Source: Henriciella algicola (GTDB lineage Bacteria > Pseudomonadota > Alphaproteobacteria > Caulobacterales > Hyphomonadaceae). From it: a stretch of 64,000 nucleotides of DNA. The notes below the pieces were generated by a model, which did not search any database, was not told the DNA's origin, and saw only the letters and a list, made by a program, of their open reading frames with translations. The position numbers were made by a program, and so were the translations under genes. Location: assembly GCF_003576245.1 (NCBI RefSeq), contig NZ_QWGA01000007.1, positions 495,940-559,939 of the forward strand, given 5' to 3'. Positions 26,022 through 35,024 of the stretch are shown here, piece after piece (the first letter of the stretch is position 1; the number at the start of each line of letters is the position of its first letter).

Positions 26022-27950
26022 CTATTCGCTCGCCTCTGGGGGGCCGAGCACTTCATCGACGAAGGTATCGAGGGTGATCTCGCCCTCCTGCGCCCGCAGC
26101 AGCTCCTGCGCGCGGATGTAGTTGTAATTGCGCGCCGTCACGCTCTGAGCGTCGCCCCGGCTGCGCACGATGGTCGGCTTGATGAAGATCATCAGATTGG
26201 TGCGCGTATTGGACCGGCCCTCAGACTTAAAGAGGTTACCCGCAACCGGAATGTCACCGAGGAACGGCACCTTGGAATTCACCGTCGAGTCCGTCTGCTC
26301 GATCAGACCGCCAAGCACGATGATCTCACCGTCATCGGCCAGAAGGCTGGTGCGAAACTCGCGGGTGTTCAGGATGATATCGGGCGAAAAGCCGCCGCCG
26401 ATGAAATCATCTACGCTGGAGACCTCCTGATAGATATCGAGACGAATCGTACTGTCTGACGAAATACGCGGCGTGACTTCGAGTTTCACACCGACCTGCT
26501 CTCGCTGGACGGTTCGGAACGGGTTGGAATTGTCATTACCCAGTACTTCACCAGACGTCAGCGGTACGTCCTGACCGACGAGAAGCGATGACGTCCCATT
26601 ATCAAGGGTCATATTGAAAGGCTTTGAAAGGACACGCGAATTTGTGTCCTGCTCGACAGCGTTGATGATCGCGCCGAACAGCGTGTCGCCATCCTGCCCA
26701 CCAAAACCGAGGACGCTACCATTCACGCCGAGCAGCGAATTGATCGCCGCATTGGTGAACTGGTTGCCGCCCTCGCCGCCGCCGATATCAGGATCGATGA
26801 TCGCGCCCGCCAGCGCCAGCAGATTCGGCGCCGAGCGGGAGAAATTGGTCGAGGCAAACGGCGTGGAGCTGTCGCCCGTGCCAGATAGCAGGAACTGCAC
26901 GCCAAGCTCGCGCGCGGTGTCGTCCGACATCTCGACGATGATCGCTTCAACGAGGACCTGTGCGCGGCGCTGGTCGAGTGCATCAACAACGCGCTCCATG
27001 GCAAGAAGCGTGTCCGGCGTTGCGCTGATCACGAGGGAGTTCGATTCCACATGCGCAGCGATCGTTGCTGGCGGGGCGGCATTCTCTGCCGGGCCACGCT
27101 GGTCTGCCATCGTGGCAGCGAGCGATTCCAGAACGGGCGCGATCTCTTCCGCCGTCGCATTGTTGAGAGAGATGACGCGGATATTGTCACGCGTCGGCTC
27201 TGCCGCGTCGAGTTCTGTTGCGACCTGTACGGCCCGTGCGACGGTCGGTGCGTCGCCGCGGATGATGACCGAGTTGCTGGTCTGCGAGGCTGTCACCTCG
27301 AAGTTCTCACGCACATTGCCGTCCTGCGTGCCAAGCAGGTTTACGAGGATCGTCTCCATCTCGCGCGCCGGGACGCTTTTAAGGGAAATCGTCCGCAACT
27401 CTGAACGGTCAGCGCTATCGAGCGACTGAATGACTTCGCGGATGCGCGGCATGTTGGAAGCATAGTCGACGACCACGACAGAGTTGGACCGCGCATTCGC
27501 GACGACCTGGCCTTGCGCGTCGATAATCGGTTTCAGCATCTGGGCCGCTTCAACGGCGCCAAAACTGTCGAGCGAGAAGACCTGCGTGACGAAAGCGTTC
27601 GGCCCGCTCGCCGGACCACCTGCCTCACCAACCGCAAGCGCCTCTGGAACCACGCGGTAAACACCGCGTCCGGCCGGAATGGCTGCAAAGCCATTAACGC
27701 GCAGGGTCGAGAGGAAAACCTCGAACACCTCATTCGTCGTCATCGGCGTTTGCGACAGGACCGTCACACGCGTGCGGCCGACATCCGGGTGCAGGATGAA
27801 GGTATAGCCGGTGATCGTCGCGACATCGTCGATCAGCGCGGTTATCTCGACATCATCTAGGCTGAGCACGTGCCGCCCGCCCTGCGCGTCCGCTGGCATC
27901 AGCTGCGCGCCTAGCCCGAGCACGGCAATGGCCGCGAGGAGTTTCTTCAT
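26022..27950 (-). CDS. gspD: type II secretion secretin D
   Basis: 642 residues. A signal peptide ends near MPADAQ. Periplasmic domains N0 (LDDVEITALIDDVATITGYTF), N1 to N3 repeats (VVVDYASNMPRIREVIQSLD, SLVISATPDTLLAMERVVDALDQRR) precede the secretin core, which has LEVTPRISSDSTIRLDIYQEVS and EIIVLGGLIEQTDSTVNSKVP, the outer membrane gate signature. The C-terminal segment DEVLGPPEASE could be a pilotin-binding S domain remnant. Its outer membrane targeting probably needs a pilotin. Confidence 0.97.
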   Translation of the reverse strand: MKKLLAAIAVLGLGAQLMPADAQGGRHVLSLDDVEITALIDDVATITGYTFILHPDVGRTRVTVLSQTPMTTNEVFEVFLSTLRVNGFAAIPAGRGVYRVVPEALAVGEAGGPASGPNAFVTQVFSLDSFGAVEAAQMLKPIIDAQGQVVANARSNSVVVVDYASNMPRIREVIQSLDSADRSELRTISLKSVPAREMETILVNLLGTQDGNVRENFEVTASQTSNSVIIRGDAPTVARAVQVATELDAAEPTRDNIRVISLNNATAEEIAPVLESLAATMADQRGPAENAAPPATIAAHVESNSLVISATPDTLLAMERVVDALDQRRAQVLVEAIIVEMSDDTARELGVQFLLSGTGDSSTPFASTNFSRSAPNLLALAGAIIDPDIGGGEGGNQFTNAAINSLLGVNGSVLGFGGQDGDTLFGAIINAVEQDTNSRVLSKPFNMTLDNGTSSLLVGQDVPLTSGEVLGNDNSNPFRTVQREQVGVKLEVTPRISSDSTIRLDIYQEVSSVDDFIGGGFSPDIILNTREFRTSLLADDGEIIVLGGLIEQTDSTVNSKVPFLGDIPVAGNLFKSEGRSNTRTNLMIFIKPTIVRSRGDAQSVTARNYNYIRAQELLRAQEGEITLDTFVDEVLGPPEASE

Positions 27951-27954
27951 GACG

Positions 27955-28827
27955 TCATCCCTCCTCGAAACGAATGTCGAGATCTTGTGTCTCCCCGCCC
28001 CGCAACACTGTCACACTGACAGTCTGCGCCGAACTCAATTCCGCAGCGAGGGCTGCGGTGTCGAGGTCGCGGACGGGTTTCTGGTTGATTCGGATCAGGC
28101 GGTCGCCCGGCTGGAGCCCTGCCTGTTGCATGAGGTCCGGGCCGCTGCGCGGCTGCAGGACGAAGGCTTCGACCACGCCGTTGGACATGTCCGCGGCCGG
28201 ATTGAGGCTGGCGAGCAATGTCCGCGCGCTGACGCCCGGTTCAAACAGGGGCGTGCGCGAAGCAACGGTCGTTGAGGGCGCCTCGGCAACTTCAGCGGCA
28301 TCGCCAATGACGGACAGGCCCGCCTCGCGGCCACCGCGCATAAGTGTCTCATCAGTGCCATTGCGCGAAATGATCACCCGGTCGCTGAGGACGCGCACAA
28401 GCTCTGTGCCCGGGATGATTTCATCGCCCGGCTGAAACCGTTGGGAGCGATTGTCCGGTGTGACGATCGTCGCCGAATCCGCAGCCGGGTCGGTCGACAT
28501 GAAGATCGCCGCGAGTTTCAAGTTCAGCGTCGTCTCTGGAGCATCTGGCACGGCACTCGGCACGCGGCCGGACGAGACGAACGGATTGGTGGTCATCAGA
28601 AGCGAAAGATCGCCGCGAACGTTGGAGCGCGTTACCTGTTGAATGGGCGCGGGAAGCGGCCGCAACGTCAGTGAGGACACCGCATCCGACGGCGCAATCA
28701 GCAGCCAGCCGATCCGCGCAACCAGCATGGCGATCATAACAACGAGAACGAATTGCAGCACGGTGCGCACGCCATCGAGCAGGCGTCCGGCATTGTCCGG
28801 CAGCGAAAATCGTCCCTGAAAATCCAT
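27955..28827 (-). CDS. gspC: type II secretion system protein C
   Basis: 290 residues from the ATG at 28827, chosen because GAGGG lies about 6 bases upstream; a TTG four codons further out is poorly placed. One membrane helix near residues 20-42 (VRTVLQFVLVVMIAMLVARIGWLL) is followed by the HR domain (LNLKLAAIFMSTDPAADSATI, FQPGDEIIPGTELVRVLSDRVII), then a PDZ domain (LQPGDRLIRINQKPVRDLDTAA) at the C terminus. GspC couples the inner platform to the GspD secretin and helps recognise substrates. A stem-loop lies just before it. Confidence 0.93.
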   Translation of the reverse strand: MDFQGRFSLPDNAGRLLDGVRTVLQFVLVVMIAMLVARIGWLLIAPSDAVSSLTLRPLPAPIQQVTRSNVRGDLSLLMTTNPFVSSGRVPSAVPDAPETTLNLKLAAIFMSTDPAADSATIVTPDNRSQRFQPGDEIIPGTELVRVLSDRVIISRNGTDETLMRGGREAGLSVIGDAAEVAEAPSTTVASRTPLFEPGVSARTLLASLNPAADMSNGVVEAFVLQPRSGPDLMQQAGLQPGDRLIRINQKPVRDLDTAALAAELSSAQTVSVTVLRGGETQDLDIRFEEG

Positions 28828-28845
28828 ACCATCCCTCAATGGTCC

Positions 28846-28868
28846 GGGGGCAGGATCAACCTGCCCCC
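28846..28868 (-). other. intercistronic stem-loop before gspC
   Basis: A 9-bp stem GGGGGCAGG/CCTGCCCCC with a five-base loop lies 19 bases upstream of the gspC start and 68 bases after the receptor stop. There is no T tract on the minus strand, so it is more likely an RNA processing or stability element than a terminator. Confidence 0.65.
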
Positions 28869-28936
28869 GTTCCGGTATATCTCAACTGGTACGTGTTGAA
28901 AGCCTGCGCGGGTGCTGCGCAGCTCACACGTGCAGT

Positions 28937-31636
28937 CTAGAAGCGGCGCTTCAGGCCAAAGCCGATGGACGTGCCGAGGTCATAGACATCGACATCCACG
29001 CGGTCGCCGCCAGCGGTCTGGTAGGCTTCGTAAGAGTCGCCGAACAGGTTTTCGACCTTGAGCGAGAACTCATACTCACCGCCCCACGCCATGAAACCCT
29101 GGTTCCAGACGATATCGACGGTGACCGGCGGCTCTTCGATGATCGCAGGAATATTGAGAGCAAGCGCTTCGCCGGAGCGGATCCGCTCACTTGCATAGTT
29201 CACCAGAAGGCTGACTTCGCGCATCGCGTCGACATCTTCATAGATGAGCTGGAAGTTCGCGAGATGCTCTGACTGGCCCTGAAGCTGGCGGCCATCCTCA
29301 ATAAGGCCGGCGCCCGGCAGCAGGAATGGTTCCGGGTCGAGCGGCTGTTGGTTGGTCACAACACACTCGTCTTCGAACCGGGCACAGAACTCTGCGCTGG
29401 TCAGGCCAAGATCATTCGGGTTGCGGCCTGCCGACACTTCAGAGTCAGACCAGGTATAGTTGGCCTTCATCGTCAGATCGCGGTCGCGGAAGAAGTCCCA
29501 GCCGAACTTGTCGAACAGCGGGAGGCGCTGCTCATATTCGATCTCGGCACCGTACAGCTCTGCGCTGGGTACGTTGATGAAGGTCGTCTTTGGGGTGTCA
29601 CCGGTACGCTGGTTGATCTCTTCAATCGGGCGCGTCATGTCCTTGTAGAAGACACCGAGCGTCAGGAACTGATCCCGGCCGAAATAATACTCACCGCGAA
29701 TGTCGTAGTTCTTGATCTCGGCGTTCACGAGGAACGGGTTACCGAGGAAGTTCACATCGGTTTCGGTGTTAAGGAATTCCGTCGGCGCTAGTTCGCGGAA
29801 TTGCGGGCGGGTCAGCGTTTCGGAATAGCCAGCGCGGACCTGAAGATCATCGAACGGGTTCCAGGTGATGGTCGCGGCCGGCAGCACATCTTCAGTGTGC
29901 TCACAGCTTCCATCCGGCTGGCGTTCGATACAGGCCTCGACGAAATTGGTCGATGGATCTGCGCCAATCACCAACGTATCGACGACTTCGATTGCGCGCT
30001 CATAGCGAGCGCCAATGGCGCCGCGCACATATGGCGTGATCTGCGTATCGAGACCAACATAGCCGGCATCGACTTCAAGCGTGGCTTGATACCGTTCCGG
30101 GAAAGCCGAACCACCAATGGAGCTCACGCCGAGGTCGCCTGAACCTGCGAGTGCGTTGAACAGAAAGTCGATGCGCGTGCTGGAGGTGGGCAGGCCTTCG
30201 ATAGCGAAGAGGCGCGAGGTCGCGGTCCGGTCATTCTCTGTATAGGCGTAACCGGCGCGCAGATCGGTTTCGCAGAAGAAGTTACAATCACTGCCGCCAA
30301 ATGTCAGCGGAAGCTCGAAATCGATGCCGAGGTCGCGTGAGCTGTCATCAATGCGGCTGAAGCCAAACGTCGTGTCGGCGGCGTTCGACAGGGTCTGCAG
30401 ACCGTTGCCGGAGTCCTGATAGAGGATGTTGAACTGGTACGGCGCATCGCGAAGGGCTTCAGAATAGGACGCCCGCCACTCGACCTTGAGGTCCATCAGG
30501 CTTGGGAAAAAGTGCTCACCGGCGAGCTGCGTGGTCCAGAGCTGGCGCTCGAACCATTCGATTGCGTCGTCACGTTCAAAGTTATCGTCGAAGTCGACGC
30601 CCTGAACGGTGCGCGCTTCCTTGTCGGACGAGCGCACGATGAGCGCCGTGCCCTTGACCTCATGATTGTCATAGAGGTCGAAGCCGATGGTCGCGAAGCC
30701 GTTCACATCGACAGAGTTTTCCGTCGAATAGAAGTCGTAGTTGAAGCGCTCGGACAGACCCGTGCCCGCGCTGTCTGCAAAGCCGCGCGTGCCCTGACGG
30801 GTGCGCCATGCATTCGAGTAGGATGCAGCAACAAGGACACCCATGGAGATGTCCTGATTGAGGTCATAGAGGTTGCCACCCGACAGGCTGAAGCCGACAT
30901 CAGCCGGAACAGTGCCTTCCTGAATGATCAGAAGGCTCGAATTGTCCGTAAGGGCGCGGGCGAAATCGGCATCAACGCCGGTTTCCGGGATGGTCGGCAT
31001 ATCGCGGTCAGAGCCGGAGATACCGAGGAAGTCCTGATCGGTGCCATCATAGAGCAGTCCGTCCTGGAACGTCGTTTCCGTGTCCCCCGACACAGACGCT
31101 GAAATCTCGAAGAAAGCTTCATCCGGCACGGCCTTGGTGCGGATGTCGACAAGACCACCGCCAAACTCACCCGGTAGCTGCGGTGAAAAGGTTTTCTGAA
31201 CCAGAATGCTTTCGAGCACCGAGGTCGGGAACAGATCGAGCGGCGCAACACGGCGAAGCGGTTCAGGGCTCGGAAGCGGCGAGCCGTTCAGTGTGGCACT
31301 GGAATAGCGCTCATTAAGTCCGCGGACATAGACGAAGCGGTCCTGAGCAGTGGAGATACCCGCGACGCGCGCCAGCGCAGCTGCTGCATCGCTGTCACCG
31401 GTAACCTGGAAATCGCCCGCATCGATGAGGCTTGAAACCTCGGAGGTCGAGCGTTTTTCATCTGGAATGAACTGGCCGCGTACGACGACGCTTTGCTGAC
31501 GGAGCTCTTCGGCAGATGCTTCGTTTGCGGTCGTGTCCTGGGCGGTGGTGTCCTGCGCGACCGATGCGGAAGCGAGACATGCTGCGGACGCACCAGCAAG
31601 CAGTGCGAAGCGCAGGTAGTTAGCGGGTTTTTTCAT
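28937..31636 (-). CDS. TonB-dependent receptor
   Basis: 899 residues. A Sec signal ends near ASVAQ; the plug domain follows (STSEVSSLIDAGDFQVTGDSD, RFVYVRGLNERYSSATLNG, PLRRVAPLDLFPTSVLESI, GEFGGGLVDIRTK). The 22-stranded barrel ends in LGTSIGFGLKRRF with the terminal Phe used for BAM assembly. No carboxypeptidase-like extension or FecA signalling domain is visible. Such receptors import siderophores, sugars, metals or other ligands with TonB energy. Position between a surface lipoprotein and gspC, on the same strand and with stem-loops on both sides, implies joint expression. The substrate is unknown; phosphate-related uptake is one possibility by analogy. Confidence 0.95.
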   Translation of the reverse strand: MKKPANYLRFALLAGASAACLASASVAQDTTAQDTTANEASAEELRQQSVVVRGQFIPDEKRSTSEVSSLIDAGDFQVTGDSDAAAALARVAGISTAQDRFVYVRGLNERYSSATLNGSPLPSPEPLRRVAPLDLFPTSVLESILVQKTFSPQLPGEFGGGLVDIRTKAVPDEAFFEISASVSGDTETTFQDGLLYDGTDQDFLGISGSDRDMPTIPETGVDADFARALTDNSSLLIIQEGTVPADVGFSLSGGNLYDLNQDISMGVLVAASYSNAWRTRQGTRGFADSAGTGLSERFNYDFYSTENSVDVNGFATIGFDLYDNHEVKGTALIVRSSDKEARTVQGVDFDDNFERDDAIEWFERQLWTTQLAGEHFFPSLMDLKVEWRASYSEALRDAPYQFNILYQDSGNGLQTLSNAADTTFGFSRIDDSSRDLGIDFELPLTFGGSDCNFFCETDLRAGYAYTENDRTATSRLFAIEGLPTSSTRIDFLFNALAGSGDLGVSSIGGSAFPERYQATLEVDAGYVGLDTQITPYVRGAIGARYERAIEVVDTLVIGADPSTNFVEACIERQPDGSCEHTEDVLPAATITWNPFDDLQVRAGYSETLTRPQFRELAPTEFLNTETDVNFLGNPFLVNAEIKNYDIRGEYYFGRDQFLTLGVFYKDMTRPIEEINQRTGDTPKTTFINVPSAELYGAEIEYEQRLPLFDKFGWDFFRDRDLTMKANYTWSDSEVSAGRNPNDLGLTSAEFCARFEDECVVTNQQPLDPEPFLLPGAGLIEDGRQLQGQSEHLANFQLIYEDVDAMREVSLLVNYASERIRSGEALALNIPAIIEEPPVTVDIVWNQGFMAWGGEYEFSLKVENLFGDSYEAYQTAGGDRVDVDVYDLGTSIGFGLKRRF

Positions 31637-31692
31637 GACTTCCCCCTCGGGCTGAGAGGCTTCCCTCTCGAATGAGCGACTGAATGCGATGA

Positions 31693-31729
31693 GGCAGGGC
31701 AGCCCTTTTTGAAGGAAAACTGCCCTGCC
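31693..31729 (-). other. intercistronic stem-loop between lipoprotein and receptor genes
   Basis: A perfect 10-bp stem GGCAGGGCAG/CTGCCCTGCC (31693-31702 with 31720-31729) with a 17-base loop, 18 bases after the lipoprotein stop. The loop holds the only T run and none follows the stem, so it probably slows exonucleases or reduces read-through. It shares the GGCAGG core with the stem-loop at 28846-28868. Confidence 0.65.
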
Positions 31730-31747
31730 CCGAACGTTTGATTGGAC

Positions 31748-34627
31748 CTAGTTGGTCGTTTCGGCACCCGTGATGTCGACTGTCCAACCGCGGAACCAGG
31801 TGTCGTTTGCGTTCGCAACCGCACCGATATGCGTGGTGGTCTGAAGGTTACCGATGCCGCCGACTGCGAACGGCGTTACACCCAGCTCTGCGCTGCCCGG
31901 CACAACACCGGTTGCGTTCGGCACGAAGGTGAAACCGCTGAGGCTGTTGGTGCCGGTGACGATGTTGTCACTGCCCGCAAAGGCTGGCGTGCCTTCATTC
32001 GTGCCACCCGGACGGTCGCCATCAGTCGCGAAGTTCTCGGTGTTGTCGAGGAACAGCGATTTGATGCGAAGCGTACCGTCGCCGAAGTTGGTGTAGGTCT
32101 GGTCGCTATCGACATCGAGACCGACTGACCAGTCAGCGATGATGCCGTTTGCGATCACACCGCGGGTACCGCGACGAAGCAGGACACCCTGTTGCGTGGC
32201 CGAGTCGCCGGAGTTGATCAGCGTGAAGTTCGACAGGTTCGGCGCCGAGATTGGCGTCTTGTCGTTATCACCGTCGCGGTTGTCAGCTTCGATGCCGCGC
32301 GGGTCGCCCGACATGTCTGGCGAGACACCCGGATAGGCGATCGCGTACTGAAGCGAGCCCGTCCAGCCATCGGTCCAGTCGAGGGAGTCGTCACCGACGC
32401 CGGTCACGACAACGTGGTCTGCAGAAACCGTACCGCCGAACCATTCGATGCCATCGTCGAGGTTGTTGGCAACCTGGACATAGCTGACTTCCGTGCCGCT
32501 GCCGACGCCCTGGAAGGCGATGCCGTTCAGCTCGTCTTCGTTGGTGAGGCGGGTACCAGCATACTGGACGCGGGTGTAGCGAAGGCGGCCGCTGTCATCC
32601 GTGGAGGTCGCGCCGCCGAAGAGGCCCGAAGCACCTTCGCCGGACTTCTCACAGCTGACCGTGCCACCGGTAGCGCCAGCATCGATACAGGCGTTGATCG
32701 GGGCGCGGCCGTTGATGACGATGCCGCCCCAGATGCCCTTGGTTGAGCTTTCGATCGTCGAAGGATTTTCGATCGCGCTTTTCGCCGTGAAGACAACCGG
32801 TGCATTTGCCGTACCGTTCGTCACGAGGCGTGAGCCGCGGCGGACGATGAGGTAAGCGTCAGCGTCTGCGCCAACGACCGTGACACCGGGCTCAATGGTG
32901 AGCGTTGCAGAAACGCCGCCCGGCACTGGAGAAGCTGGATCCGGGCCGAGGTCCACACCGACAGCAACGACGCCGTCGAGCTCATAGATGAGCTGGTCGC
33001 CATTGGAGAGGGTGAGGTTCGAAGTGAGGTTGCCGCCCGGCACCAGACAAAGCGTCTTGCCATCCAGCGTGCCGCTCTCGGTCGTTCCGGTCGGGCAGCC
33101 GACAGGCGCGAAGAGCGTACCGGTCTGTGCGAAGCTCGCCCAGTTGCTGGCAGCCGACTCATTGGCCGAGAAGGCACCGACATAGTTGACGTTGTCGAAG
33201 AAGGAGTTGCTGTCGAGAACGTTCGAAGCGGGGACGTTAAGCTCCTGCGTGCCCGGGAAGAAACGGTTCTGCAGCGAGTTCTCACCACCGATGATGTTGT
33301 TGGCCGCAGCGTAAGCTGGCAGCGGACCATCATCGCTATCGGTTGCGAGCGTCTGGGCGGCGTCGATGAAAATCGATTCCACGTTCAGCGTGTTATCATC
33401 GAGGTTCGTGTAGGTCTGACCGCTGTCGATATCGAGGCCTGGGGTATAACCACCAGCGACGATGCCGTTGACGATATTACCACGGGTGCCGCGGCGAAGC
33501 AGGATGCCCTGTTGGTTACCGGACGTGCCGATCAGCGTGAAGTTGGCGAGGTTAGGTGACGAGAATGGCGTCTTGTCATTGTCGCCGTCACGGTTGTCAG
33601 CCTCGATGCCGCGTGGGTCACCAGAGGATGGGACGTCAGAGTAAACGACAGCGTATTGCAGGTTGCCCTGCCAGCCGTCGGTCCAGTCGAGCGAGTCGTC
33701 GCCAGCGCCGGTGACGACGACATAGCGTGCGTTCACAGTGCCGCCGAACCATTCAATGCCGTCGTCGAGGTTGTTGTGAACCTGGACGTGGGACACTTCC
33801 GTGGCGCTGCCGACACCCTGGAAGGCGATGCCGTTCAGTTCGTCTTCATTGGTGAGACGTGCGCCAGCATATTCAACGCTGAGATAGTTGATCTCACCGG
33901 AGTCGTCGGCTGCATCAGCACCGCCGAAGAGGCCCGAAGCGCCTTCGCCGGATTTTTCACAGCTTGCCGTACCGCCCGTTGCAGTCGAGTCGATACACGC
34001 ATTGATCGGCGCAGAACCGTTGATGATCAGACCACCCCACTGAGCGTTGGTCGCATTGTCGATCAGGCTGGAGCCGACTTCTTCGTCGTTGACGGCTGCG
34101 CGAGCGGTCATGCGGACGACGCCGTTCGCGGTGCCGTTCACGTCAATCTGCGAACCGCGGCTGATGACGATGTAATCGTCAGAACCGTCGCCGGTGCCAT
34201 CGACAGCTGCGCCGAACAGACGGGCGCCTTCGCCGAGGGTGAGGGTCGCTGAGGTGCCGCCATCTTCGCCGATGAAGACAGCGCCGCGGATCGCGACCGA
34301 AACGCCAGCGGGAATGCTGACGTCCTGGGTGATGGTGGTCTCGCTGCCAGCTGCATCACCGATCGCGCAGACATCAACGCTGGCGAGGCCTTCAGAAGCG
34401 ATCGCAGCGAGCGTGATTTCACTCGTGCCGGTCGGGCAGCCTGCCGACGGAATGAGCTGGATCGAGGAAGAAGATGGTGGCGGAGGCGGTGGCGATGTTG
34501 GCGGTGGCGGCGGCGGAGGAACAGCCGGAGCGCCAGGTGAAGAAATGCTGGTGTCCGAACAGGCCGCGACGGCGAGCGCGAGAACGCTCGTCGTGAAAGC
34601 CAGACGCAAGGTGTTCGCCTTTTTCAT
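31748..34627 (-). CDS. large surface lipoprotein with two tandem beta-helix-like units
   Basis: 959 residues from the ATG at 34627 (AAGGGGG upstream). A lipobox VAAC puts the lipidated Cys at residue 23, followed by a Pro-rich tether (about residues 30-52). The rest is two homologous units of about 450 residues. Each has a CPTGT start, WGG-x-x-INGxAPINACID, SGEGASGLFGG, TNEDELNGIAFQGVGS, NNLDDGIEWFGGTV, GDDSLDWTDGW, GIEADNRDGDNDKTP and LLRRGTRG. These motifs belong to a family common in marine bacteria and often wrongly annotated as transporters; single-unit proteins are the norm as I recall. The Asp-rich loops could bind calcium. Caulobacter secretes a phosphate-starvation lipoprotein, ElpS, through a linked T2SS (from memory); a similar role is inferred. 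Confidence 0.88.
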   Translation of the reverse strand: MKKANTLRLAFTTSVLALAVAACSDTSISSPGAPAVPPPPPPPTSPPPPPPSSSSIQLIPSAGCPTGTSEITLAAIASEGLASVDVCAIGDAAGSETTITQDVSIPAGVSVAIRGAVFIGEDGGTSATLTLGEGARLFGAAVDGTGDGSDDYIVISRGSQIDVNGTANGVVRMTARAAVNDEEVGSSLIDNATNAQWGGLIINGSAPINACIDSTATGGTASCEKSGEGASGLFGGADAADDSGEINYLSVEYAGARLTNEDELNGIAFQGVGSATEVSHVQVHNNLDDGIEWFGGTVNARYVVVTGAGDDSLDWTDGWQGNLQYAVVYSDVPSSGDPRGIEADNRDGDNDKTPFSSPNLANFTLIGTSGNQQGILLRRGTRGNIVNGIVAGGYTPGLDIDSGQTYTNLDDNTLNVESIFIDAAQTLATDSDDGPLPAYAAANNIIGGENSLQNRFFPGTQELNVPASNVLDSNSFFDNVNYVGAFSANESAASNWASFAQTGTLFAPVGCPTGTTESGTLDGKTLCLVPGGNLTSNLTLSNGDQLIYELDGVVAVGVDLGPDPASPVPGGVSATLTIEPGVTVVGADADAYLIVRRGSRLVTNGTANAPVVFTAKSAIENPSTIESSTKGIWGGIVINGRAPINACIDAGATGGTVSCEKSGEGASGLFGGATSTDDSGRLRYTRVQYAGTRLTNEDELNGIAFQGVGSGTEVSYVQVANNLDDGIEWFGGTVSADHVVVTGVGDDSLDWTDGWTGSLQYAIAYPGVSPDMSGDPRGIEADNRDGDNDKTPISAPNLSNFTLINSGDSATQQGVLLRRGTRGVIANGIIADWSVGLDVDSDQTYTNFGDGTLRIKSLFLDNTENFATDGDRPGGTNEGTPAFAGSDNIVTGTNSLSGFTFVPNATGVVPGSAELGVTPFAVGGIGNLQTTTHIGAVANANDTWFRGWTVDITGAETTN

Positions 34628-34941
34628 AGAGAAGCCCCCTTCAGGGTTAACTGAGTCCAAATCACACGGATCGGGAAAAACAGCCCCTGCCGACTCCCGA
34701 TCTCGGGGGCGCTATGACACACCTCAAAGACAGTAATACGACATCATAAAAGCTTCACATGAGCGTCACGGATGTGACATACATGCATTAATACAGAACA
34801 GTTAAGTACATTGTCTGTTACGGCGTTTATTACGCTAGTTTACCAGAAACATCGCACACATGCTCACCCTTCAGACCCATATTACCGCAGGTTAATGCCG
34901 CCTAGCGAGCACCGTCGGAACTTGCGGCCCACTCACCTTCC
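34628..34941 (-). promoter_or_regulatory. leader and promoter region of the lipoprotein-receptor-T2SS run
   Basis: This stretch has no gene. On the minus strand it holds three 7-base words at exact 11-base phase (34752-34758, 34763-34769, 34774-34780), a weak TATTAC box at about 34734-34739, and a leader with an attenuator-like structure. The leader hairpin pairs GCCCC/GGGGC (34706-34710 with 34683-34687), and a five-base T run follows (34676-34680). An alternative 8-bp pairing GATCGGGA with TCCCGATC (34695-34702 with 34669-34676) would break that hairpin. All by eye. Phosphate (PhoB) control is suggested only by the 11-base phasing and the analogy to ElpS. Confidence 0.4.
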
Positions 34942-34969
34942 AAACAAAAACGGCCGCACGAGGCGGCCG
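34942..34969 (-). terminator. rho-independent terminator after the beta-propeller lipoprotein gene
   Basis: On the minus strand a 7-bp stem CGGCCGC/GCGGCCG (34951-34957 with 34963-34969, five-base loop) is followed by TTTTTGTTTGG. It lies 55 bases past the stop at 35025. Confidence 0.85.
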
Positions 34970-35024
34970 CTTCTCGATTTTCCACAGGTTTCACGCTGCG
35001 GCGCAACATGCCGCCAGCATGAAC

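Noticed and set aside
17311..28827. Reading the cluster as type IV pilus rather than type II secretion
   Set aside because: GspC with a PDZ domain, GspK, GspL, GspM and GspN are specific to type II secretion, and pilT, pilM-pilQ and major pilin genes are absent.
31748..34627. Multidrug transporter annotation
   Set aside because: There are no membrane helices after the lipoprotein signal; the protein is beta-rich and Gly/Asp/Asn-rich.
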